DNA of 5,013 nt from Clostridiales bacterium (GTDB taxonomy: Bacteria > Bacillota > Clostridia > WRLR01). Within the stretch, counting starts at the first letter, position 1. Each line of letters starts with the position of its first letter. The notes under the pieces are model-generated. The model worked only from the letters and a program-made list of their open reading frames with translations, ran no database searches and was not told the origin of the DNA. Positions 1-4,605 of this stretch are shown in pieces. Where the stretch lies: NCBI GenBank assembly GCA_031287655.1, contig JAITSR010000249.1, positions 1-5,013 on the forward strand, read 5' to 3'. The translations under genes and the position numbers were made by a program.

Positions 1-20
1 CAGGGTGTGGGCGAATCATG

Positions 21-49
21 TAGATCTGTGTCCCGACAGCTGTTATATT
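21..49 (+). promoter_or_regulatory. Possible extended -10 promoter (P1)
   Basis: TGTTATATT at 41-49 fits an extended -10 element (TG, one base, then TATATT, 5 of 6 to consensus). A weak -35-like TAGATC (3 of 6 to TTGACA) lies at 21-26 with a 17-base spacer. Transcription from here would begin near base 56 and carry the whole hairpin region as a leader of about 310 bases, or make a separate small RNA. This rests on motif matching only. Confidence 0.25.
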
Positions 50-104
50 TATAGTATGCCAATATCCGTTGAGATTTGTGATTGCCTACGGATTCTGCGA
101 GCGC

Positions 105-138
105 TAAGTGTAAAATTATCGTTGGCAAGTTACACTTA
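105..138. repeat. Perfect 9-bp inverted repeat with 16-base spacer
   Basis: TAAGTGTAA at 105-113 is the exact reverse complement of TTACACTTA at 130-138, separated by 16 bases. The arms are AT-rich and the spacer is long, which is more like a two-half-site operator for a dimeric regulator than a tight RNA hairpin, although it can also pair as RNA. It lies between the possible P1 promoter and the GC-rich hairpins. I do not recognise the half-site as that of a specific regulator; the geometry recalls NikR or BirA operators but the bases do not match their consensus. Confidence 0.5.
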
Positions 139-147
139 CCGGGGATT

Positions 148-170
148 GACAAGGGGCGTAGCCCTTTGTC
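148..170. repeat. Hairpin with GTA triloop
   Basis: GACAAGGGGC (148-157) pairs with GCCCTTTGTC (161-170) over 10 pairs, one of them G-T/G-U, leaving only GTA (158-160) as loop. The tip reads GC-GTA-GC, matching the GC-GNA-GC class of very stable mini-hairpins. No T-run follows, so it is not an intrinsic terminator. Confidence 0.7.
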
Positions 171-190
171 CGCAGTAAGGAGGGTGCTCA

Positions 191-205
191 GGCTGCGAAG
201 CAGCC
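191..205. repeat. Hairpin with GAA triloop
   Basis: GGCTGC (191-196) and GCAGCC (200-205) form a perfect 6-bp stem with loop GAA (197-199). The tip at 195-201 is GCGAAGC, known as an exceptionally stable DNA mini-hairpin. No T-run follows. Confidence 0.7.
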
Positions 206-210
206 GCCGA

Positions 211-230
211 AGGGAACCATAGGGTTCCCT
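211..230. repeat. Hairpin with ATAG loop
   Basis: AGGGAACC (211-218) pairs perfectly with GGTTCCCT (223-230) around the loop ATAG. Three more G-C pairs (207-209 with 233-235) can extend it across a small internal loop. It is followed by AGCGGGG, not by a T-run. Confidence 0.7.
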
Positions 231-248
231 AGCGGGGAGCGCGCGGAC

Positions 249-269
249 TGCGAGCGACTGGTACTCGCA
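249..269. repeat. Short hairpin with 9-base loop
   Basis: TGCGAG (249-254) pairs with CTCGCA (264-269). The loop contains CTGGTA (258-263), which can pair with TACCGG at 137-142 (one G-U), a possible long-range or pseudoknot contact. On its own this is a modest structure that could occur by chance in GC-rich DNA. Confidence 0.4.
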
Positions 270-293
270 ATGCGGGCCGATTTATGATATAGT
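265..293 (+). promoter_or_regulatory. Possible proximal promoter for citrate synthase (P2)
   Basis: The patch at 281-296 is AT-rich and stands out from the GC-rich sequence around it. It offers TATAGT at 288-293 with a weak TCGCAA (3 of 6 to TTGACA) 17 bases upstream at 265-270, or TATGAT at 283-288 with no good -35. Transcription would start near base 300, after the hairpins, leaving a leader of about 65 bases. Only motif evidence supports it. Confidence 0.25.
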
Positions 294-354
294 AATCCTG
301 TAAGCCGCGCTAAGACAGAGGTGAGAGACATCTCCGGGTGCGCGGCTGCGATTT

Positions 355-360
355 GGAGGT
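355..360 (+). promoter_or_regulatory. Shine-Dalgarno of citrate synthase
   Basis: GGAGGT at 355-360 lies 4 bases before ATG 365. It fixes that start over the in-frame GTG at 338, because the GTG start would place this Shine-Dalgarno inside the coding region. Confidence 0.85.
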
Positions 361-364
361 TACT

Positions 365-1759
365 ATGTCAATATCAGATACATCTTACGACAACCCCGGC
401 GACAACCCGGTCAACGGGGCCGAGATCGAACGGCTTGCGGCGCTTTGCTCCGCGCGCACGATCTCACCGGATCTCTATACGGAGTACAAGGTTAATCGCG
501 GACTCCGCGATTTGAACGGCAACGGCGTTCTCGCGGGCCTCTCGAACATCTCTCAGGTCGCGGCAAAACAGGTCATAGACGGCGTTGAAAAGCCGATGCA
601 CGGCAAACTCTACTATCAGGGCATCAACGTCGAAGAAATCGTCGCGGGATTTTTAAACGAGGAGCGCTTCGGCTTTGAGGAGACCGTGTATTTGCTGCTG
701 TTCGGAGAGTTGCCATCCAAGGACGAACTCGATGGCTTCACGCGGCTGCTGCACGACTTTTGCTCCCTGCCGCCCAAGTTCGTCCGCGACATCATCATGA
801 AGGCCCCGAGCTCCGACATGATGAACACGCTCGCCCGAAGCGTGCTGATGCTGTATTACTACGACGACAACCCGGACGACATCTCTATCCCGAACGTCCT
901 GCGGCAGTGTATAAAGCTGATCGCGCAGTTCCCGATGCTCGCGGTCTACGGCTATCGAACGTTCAACCACTATGAAAAGGGCGAGAGCCTGATCATCCAC
1001 CAGCCCGAGCCGGGTCTTTCGATCGCGGAGAACATCCTGCTCCTTTCGCGGCCGGACAAGCAGTACACCGCGCTCGAGGCGCGCATTTTGGACCTCGCGC
1101 TCGTGCTGCACGCCGAGCATGGCGGCGGTAACAACTCGTCGTTCACGATCCATGTCGTGTCCTCGTCCGGTACCGACACCTACAGCGCGGTCGCGGCGGC
1201 GCTCGGGAGCCTGAAGGGCCCGCGGCACGGCGGCGCGAATATCCGCGTCGTGCAGATGATGGAGGACCTGAAGCGCTGCGTCCCGGACTGGCAGAACGAA
1301 GATCTGGTCGCGGACTACCTCAAAAAGCTCCTGCACAAGGAGGCCTTTGACCGCGCGGGGCTGATCTACGGGATCGGACACGCGGTCTATTCACTCTCCG
1401 ACCCGCGCGCGCTGATTTTTGAGAATTTTGTGCGCCAGCTGAGCGCGGACAAGGGCAGGGAGGCCGAATACCGGCTGTACGCGCTCGTTGCGCGGCTCGC
1501 GCCCGAGATCATCGCCGCGGAGCGCAGGATGTATAAGGGCGTCTCGCCGAATATTGATTTCTACTCCGGCTTCGTGTATGATATGTTAAACTTGCCGATG
1601 GAGCTGTACACACCGATCTTTGCGATTTCGCGGATCGCGGGCTGGAGCGCCCATCGGATCGAGGAACTTGTGAATACGGGCAAGATTGTGCGTCCCGCGT
1701 ACAAAAGCGTTGCGGAGCATCGCGCCTATGTCCCGCTCAACGCGCGGGCGCAGGAGTAG
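365..1759 (+). CDS. gltA: Citrate synthase (Si-type)
   Basis: This 464-residue enzyme condenses acetyl-CoA (or a related acyl-CoA) with oxaloacetate to give citrate and CoA, the entry step of the TCA cycle or of its glutamate-forming branch, in the cytoplasm. The expected active-site motifs occur in order: LHAEHGGGN with His252 (oxaloacetate-binding region), GPRHGGAN with His288, GIGHAVYSLSDPRA with His339 and Arg348, and NIDFYSG with Asp398. Relative to E. coli GltA these correspond to the catalytic His264, His305 and Asp362. Arg423 (SRIAGW) and Arg443 (IVRP) fit the citrate-binding arginines. The N-terminal part, including GKLYYQGINVEEIV and ERFGFEETVYLLLFGELP, is typical of the long clostridial form, somewhat longer than GltA (427 residues). 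The gene appears intact. Start ATG 365 is chosen for its GGAGGT. A 2-methylcitrate synthase activity cannot be excluded from sequence. No terminator is visible before the next gene. Confidence 0.95.
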   Translation: MSISDTSYDNPGDNPVNGAEIERLAALCSARTISPDLYTEYKVNRGLRDLNGNGVLAGLSNISQVAAKQVIDGVEKPMHGKLYYQGINVEEIVAGFLNEERFGFEETVYLLLFGELPSKDELDGFTRLLHDFCSLPPKFVRDIIMKAPSSDMMNTLARSVLMLYYYDDNPDDISIPNVLRQCIKLIAQFPMLAVYGYRTFNHYEKGESLIIHQPEPGLSIAENILLLSRPDKQYTALEARILDLALVLHAEHGGGNNSSFTIHVVSSSGTDTYSAVAAALGSLKGPRHGGANIRVVQMMEDLKRCVPDWQNEDLVADYLKKLLHKEAFDRAGLIYGIGHAVYSLSDPRALIFENFVRQLSADKGREAEYRLYALVARLAPEIIAAERRMYKGVSPNIDFYSGFVYDMLNLPMELYTPIFAISRIAGWSAHRIEELVNTGKIVRPAYKSVAEHRAYVPLNARAQE

Positions 1760-1826
1760 CGCGCGAACGCGGCGCCGGTCCACGCGCACGCAAATAAACA
1801 CGCAAGGGAATAGGGGAGTGGTTTTT
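1760..1826 (+). other. Short gap between citrate synthase and transporter
   Basis: The 67 bases after the citrate synthase stop contain GC-rich sequence but no stem followed by a T-run that would act as an intrinsic terminator, and no convincing promoter. Co-transcription of citrate synthase with the transporter is therefore possible. The gap ends in a purine-rich stretch that supplies the ribosome binding site of the next gene. Confidence 0.5.
1813..1818 (+). promoter_or_regulatory. Shine-Dalgarno deciding the binding-protein start
   Basis: GGGGAG at 1813-1818 is 8 bases before an in-frame TTG at 1827. The only in-frame ATG near the signal peptide (1908) has no Shine-Dalgarno at usable distance; the nearest GGAG ends 21 bases upstream. 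A GTG at 1818 preceded by AAGGGA (1804-1809) is a third candidate. Confidence 0.45.
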
Positions 1827-1841
1827 TTGAAGTGTCAAAAA
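1824..1841. repeat. A/T-rich inverted repeat at the binding-protein start
   Basis: TTTTTGA (1824-1830) and TCAAAAA (1835-1841) are exact reverse complements around AGTG. The left arm includes the proposed TTG start, so if it folds in RNA it could reduce access to the start codon. It is a weak A-U stem and may be incidental. Confidence 0.4.
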
Positions 1842-3608
1842 GGTCGGTATCCCGAGCCGCAGGCCAAGCCTGCGGCTCGGGCGGAGTTTGTCCCGCGGTG
1901 TTTGCCTATGCCGCGGGCCCTGCTCGTCCTGCCTGTGGTTTTACTTGCGCGGGTCGTTTCCGCGTGCGGGGCTTTAGATCCCGCCGCCGCGCAAACGTCG
2001 GCGGTCACGTCCGCCGCGCAGGCGGAGCAAACAACGGCGGCGGCGACACAGGCGGGTTTATCGGAAGCGGCGACGGTTCGGGAGGGTTTAACGGAAGCGG
2101 CGGCACAGGCGACGGCGACGGCGTCCGAGGTCTCTCCGCAAACCGGCCAATCGCCGTCCGCCGGGGTTCCGTCTTTAGAAAAACTCACGATCGGGATCGC
2201 GCAGGATTTTGACTCGCTCGACCCGAATATTTCGGTCGCGGCAGGCACGCAGGAGGTGATGTTCAACCTGTTCCACGGGCTGATCAACATCACGCCCGCC
2301 GGGGAGATCATCCCGGAGCTCGCGGAAAGCTACGAGACCGGCGCGGACCTTTTGACATACGCCTTCCGTCTGCGGCCCGGCGTGACGTTCCACAACGGCA
2401 AGGCGCTGACGTCCGCGGACGTCGTTTATACATACCTTCGCTATCTCGGAAAAACGGCCGATCAGACGTCCCCGATCAACAGTGAGATTGAGCGGCTCGT
2501 CGGCGAGGTCTCCGCTCCGGACGAACGCACGGTCCTCTTTACGTTAAAAGAGCCGAGCGCCGCGTTTATCTCGCTGTGTATGTATCCGATTATCCCGGAG
2601 GACAGCGGCCCTTCGCAGGCGGAGAACCCGGTCGGGACGGGTCCTTACGCGTTCGTCTCCTACTCGCCGGGTATTGGGATTGTCCTGTCCCGGTTTGAGG
2701 GCTATTATGGGCAAAAGCCGCAGTTCTCCGAGGTCGAGTTCAAGATTTTTACAAACGCGAACGCGGGGCAGCTCGCGCTGCAAAACGGCGAAATCCAGAT
2801 CATGAACCTTGCGGCGACGACGCTCGCGTATGACGAGTCCCGGCTAAAGCTCGTCAAGCAGCCGCAGAACATGGTGCAGCTGCTCGCCCTCAACCACGCG
2901 TTCACGCCGTTTTCGGACATTCGTGTGCGCCGCGCACTGAACCACGCGATCGACAAAAAGGAAATCATCGAGGTGCTCTCGCCCGGCTCGCCGCAGATTG
3001 ACACGAACCTGAGTCCGGTCATGTCCTTCTATTATAATCAGGACCTCCTTGACTATTACCCCTTCGACACGGAAAAGGCGCTGGCGCTGCTCGCCGAGGC
3101 CGGGTACGGGGCGGGGAGCCCGCTCCGCTTTACGGTCAGAGTGCCGGTCGAGTACCAGTTCCACATTGATACGGCGCAGATGATCCAGCAGCAGCTCGAG
3201 CAGGTCGGCGTGATCATGGACATTGAGACGATCGAGTGGAACAGCTGGCTCGGCGAGGTCTATGAACAGCGCGATCACGAGTCGACGATCATCGGCCTGA
3301 CCGGCAAAGCCGACCCCGGCGACATCCTCTCGCGGCAGACGTCGGACTACTACCGCAATTTTGGCAATTACGCGAACGTCCAGTTTGACCAGCTGCTCCG
3401 GGAGGCCTCGGCGACCGGCGATTCGGACAAGCGCGCGCGGATCTACAAGGACGCGCAGCGTGTGCTCGCGGAGGACGCGGCGCATGTGTTCCTGATGGAC
3501 CCGGGCAACAATGTGCTGATGGACAGGAATATCGAGGGCTACACGACCTATCCGATCCCGTATATTGATTTGAGATTGATCACCTATGGCGAAAATTCAA
3601 ATCAATAG
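1827..3608 (+). CDS. ABC transporter substrate-binding lipoprotein, SBP family 5 (DppA/OppA-like)
   Basis: This 593-residue protein (566 if started at ATG 1908) is the extracellular, membrane-anchored receptor of a peptide/nickel-type ABC importer. A hydrophobic stretch ALLVLPVVLLA is followed by the lipobox VSAC, so Cys47 is the predicted lipidated residue. Residues about 48-119 form a low-complexity Ala/Thr/Gln/Glu linker. The family 5 domain starts near residue 120 (LTIGIAQDFDSLDPN) and shows LRPGVTFHNGKALTSADVVY (about 182), NPVGTGPYAF (about 267), VRRALNHAIDK (about 366) and the usual C-terminus. The ligand cannot be read from sequence: peptides, nickel complexes and other solutes are all known for the family. 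TTG 1827 is chosen for its Shine-Dalgarno, but it gives an unusually long 46-residue signal region whose coding sequence contains a perfect 14-bp hairpin. ATG 1908 gives a normal 19-residue signal peptide without a ribosome binding site. The first permease follows directly. Confidence 0.9.
   Translation: MKCQKGRYPEPQAKPAARAEFVPRCLPMPRALLVLPVVLLARVVSACGALDPAAAQTSAVTSAAQAEQTTAAATQAGLSEAATVREGLTEAAAQATATASEVSPQTGQSPSAGVPSLEKLTIGIAQDFDSLDPNISVAAGTQEVMFNLFHGLINITPAGEIIPELAESYETGADLLTYAFRLRPGVTFHNGKALTSADVVYTYLRYLGKTADQTSPINSEIERLVGEVSAPDERTVLFTLKEPSAAFISLCMYPIIPEDSGPSQAENPVGTGPYAFVSYSPGIGIVLSRFEGYYGQKPQFSEVEFKIFTNANAGQLALQNGEIQIMNLAATTLAYDESRLKLVKQPQNMVQLLALNHAFTPFSDIRVRRALNHAIDKKEIIEVLSPGSPQIDTNLSPVMSFYYNQDLLDYYPFDTEKALALLAEAGYGAGSPLRFTVRVPVEYQFHIDTAQMIQQQLEQVGVIMDIETIEWNSWLGEVYEQRDHESTIIGLTGKADPGDILSRQTSDYYRNFGNYANVQFDQLLREASATGDSDKRARIYKDAQRVLAEDAAHVFLMDPGNNVLMDRNIEGYTTYPIPYIDLRLITYGENSNQ
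1851..1881. repeat. Perfect 14-bp GC-rich hairpin
   Basis: CCCGAGCCGCAGGC (1851-1864) is the exact reverse complement of GCCTGCGGCTCGGG (1868-1881), with a 3-base loop CAA. It is the strongest single stem in the window. No T-run follows it on the + strand, and on the - strand only a T5 at a distance of 9 bases, so it is a poor intrinsic terminator. It lies between the TTG 1827 and ATG 1908 start candidates: either it is translated as part of a long signal region, or it sits in the 5' leader 26 bases before the ATG. Confidence 0.85.
2051..2102 (+). repeat. Two-copy 30-bp tandem repeat in the lipoprotein linker
   Basis: Bases 2051-2072 and 2081-2102 agree at 20 of 22 positions, with a period of 30 bases (10 codons). 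In protein this gives the related units AGLSEAAT and EGLTEAAA. The repeat keeps the frame and falls in the flexible linker between lipidated Cys and the binding domain, where length changes are usually tolerated. Confidence 0.75.
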
Positions 3609-3611
3609 GGC

Positions 3612-3639
3612 GGGTGAGGCTGTTTTCAGCAACAATATG
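3612..3639 (+). promoter_or_regulatory. Shine-Dalgarno with hairpin spacer before permease 1
   Basis: GGTGAG (3613-3618) is followed by GCTG-TTTT-CAGC (3619-3630), a 4-bp stem with T4 loop, then AACAAT and ATG 3637. The linear spacing of 18 bases is too long for a normal ribosome binding site, but folding the hairpin would leave 6 bases. This supports ATG 3637 as a start but remains a model. Confidence 0.35.
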
Positions 3640-4605
3640 GCCTTTGTTCGGTTTTTACTCAATCGGATCGCGCAGGCGCTCGTGACGGTCTTTCTCGTTT
3701 CGCTCGCCGTGTTTTGGCTGTTTCAGATCATTCCGGGGGACCCGGTGCTGGCCCTTTTGGGGGACTCCGCCGATCCCGCGCTCGAGGCGGCGCTCCGGGC
3801 GCAGTACCACCTCGACCGCCCGGCGCCCGCGCGTTACGCCGAGTGGGCGGCGGGTGTGCTGCGCGGCGACTTGGGCACGTCGATCCGGTTCAACCGTCCC
3901 GTCGGCGCGATGATTCTTGAACGCCTGCCGAGCACGCTCACGCTTTCGGGCATGTCGCTGCTGATCGTCGTGTTCGCCGGCGTTCCGCTCGGCATCGCGG
4001 CGGCCCGGTTTTCCGGGAAGCGACGCGGCGCGCTGTTCAATATCGTCACGCAGATCGGCGCTTCGATCCCCTCTTTTTTCCTCGCGATCCTCCTGATTCT
4101 GCTGTTTTCGCTAAAACTCGGCTGGTTTAACGTAATCGGCTATGTGCCTTGGAGCGAGGACCCCGCCGCGTGCATCAAAGGCTTTTTTTTGCCCGCGCTC
4201 GCGATCGCCGCCGCCGCGATTGCTTCGCTTGCCCGATATACGCGCGCTTCGGTGCTCGAGCAGCTCGGTATGGACTATGTGCGGACCGCGCGGGGCAAGG
4301 GGCTCACACGCCGCCGAATCCTATACGGGCATGTGCTGCGCAACGCGTTGGTCCCCGTGCTGACGATGTTTGGCATTTTGCTGACCGGCGTACTGTCCGG
4401 CGTGATCGTCGTCGAGGCGGCGTTTTCGATCCCCGGCATAGGGAACCTATTGCACGGCGGGATCAAGAACCGCGATCTGCCGCTCGTGCAGGGCATTTCG
4501 CTCTATATTTCCGTCGTCGTCGTGTTTGTGTTCTTTTTGATCGACCTGTTGTACCGCGTGATCGACCCGCGGATCGGAAATGAAAGGGAGGGGGGCGCGG
4601 TATGA
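3637..4605 (+). CDS. ABC transporter permease, DppB/OppB-like
   Basis: This 322-residue inner-membrane protein is one of two permeases forming the translocation channel of the importer. Near the N-terminus, RFLLNRIAQALVTVFLVSLAVF gives the first membrane helix, followed by IIPGDPV, then an extracytoplasmic segment with LRGDLGTSIRFNRPV typical of DppB. Further hydrophobic segments follow. The EAA-type loop that docks on the ATPase is seen at DYVRTARGKGL (residues 213-223), then VVEAAFSIPGIGNLL and a C-terminal LLYRVIDPRIG. All family hallmarks are present and the length is usual. ATG 3637 is preferred because DppB-like proteins normally begin a few residues before the RFLL motif. The alternative ATG 3586 adds 17 residues, overlaps the binding-protein gene by 23 bases and has no clear Shine-Dalgarno. 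The stop overlaps the start of permease 2 in ATGA, indicating translational coupling. Substrate is not determined. Confidence 0.92.
   Translation: MAFVRFLLNRIAQALVTVFLVSLAVFWLFQIIPGDPVLALLGDSADPALEAALRAQYHLDRPAPARYAEWAAGVLRGDLGTSIRFNRPVGAMILERLPSTLTLSGMSLLIVVFAGVPLGIAAARFSGKRRGALFNIVTQIGASIPSFFLAILLILLFSLKLGWFNVIGYVPWSEDPAACIKGFFLPALAIAAAAIASLARYTRASVLEQLGMDYVRTARGKGLTRRRILYGHVLRNALVPVLTMFGILLTGVLSGVIVVEAAFSIPGIGNLLHGGIKNRDLPLVQGISLYISVVVVFVFFLIDLLYRVIDPRIGNEREGGAV
4586..4591 (+). promoter_or_regulatory. Shine-Dalgarno of permease 2
   Basis: GGGAGG at 4586-4591 lies 10 bases before ATG 4602, within the end of the permease 1 coding region, and supports the ATGA overlap start. Confidence 0.7.

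Larger units (their letters stand above)
146..270 (+). ncRNA. Candidate structured RNA or palindromic repeat element
   Basis: About 125 bases contain four consecutive local hairpins (148-170, 191-205, 211-230, 249-269). Additional pairings can be drawn: GTCCGC 168-173 with GCGGAC 243-248, and GTGCTC 184-189 with GAGCGC 237-242 (one G-U), which together would enclose the two middle hairpins as a branched fold. The first of these uses bases 168-170 that also belong to the first hairpin, so the two are alternatives. I do not recognise a known riboswitch, T-box, 6S, tmRNA, SRP or RNase P signature. It could be a leader of the citrate synthase mRNA, an independent small RNA, or a dispersed intergenic palindromic repeat. 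Strand is taken from the downstream gene and is not proven. Confidence 0.35.
1..354. other. Non-coding region upstream of citrate synthase
   Basis: No supportable gene lies here. Bases 1 to about 145 are AT-richer than the rest of the window, while about 146-280 is GC-rich and dominated by inverted repeats. The longest open stretch is frame 2 from base 2 to the stop at 176-178; it has an internal ATG at 56 giving 40 codons but no ribosome binding site and runs through the first hairpin, so I do not call it. The contents are listed separately: a possible promoter, a 9-bp inverted repeat, at least four local hairpins and a second AT-rich promoter-like patch close to the gene. Confidence 0.7.

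Noticed and set aside
146..151. Exact TTGACA as a -35 element
   Set aside because: No acceptable -10 lies 16-18 bases downstream (around 168-175), and the motif forms the foot of the first hairpin.
56..178. Small open frame of 40 codons from ATG 56
   Set aside because: It has no Shine-Dalgarno, begins inside a promoter-like AT stretch and ends through a hairpin arm; no recognisable protein.
148..230. Intrinsic terminator or T-box leader in the hairpin cluster
   Set aside because: None of the stems is followed by a T-run, and the T-box consensus (a GGTGGNACCGCG-like sequence) is not present.
338..364. In-frame GTG 338 as start of citrate synthase
   Set aside because: The nine extra residues would be encoded across the GGAGGT that serves ATG 365, and there is no comparable ribosome binding site before 338.
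653..1381. 242-residue open frame on the - strand inside citrate synthase
   Set aside because: It is antisense to a clearly conserved enzyme, is rich in Arg/Val/Asp as expected from the mirror of GC-rich codons, and shows no recognisable domain.
1832..2212. Frame 2 open reading frame from GTG 1832 as an alternative binding-protein start
   Set aside because: It begins with a basic stretch (MSKRSVSR) like a signal n-region, but lacks a hydrophobic core and lipobox, and would need a frameshift to join the binding domain; frame 0 has both.
2844..3485. 213-residue open frame on the - strand inside the binding-protein gene
   Set aside because: It is a compositional shadow of a GC-rich coding strand, without a recognisable motif or family.
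4149..4583. 144-residue frame inside permease 1
   Set aside because: It is the shifted frame of a well-supported permease, Arg-rich and without family features.
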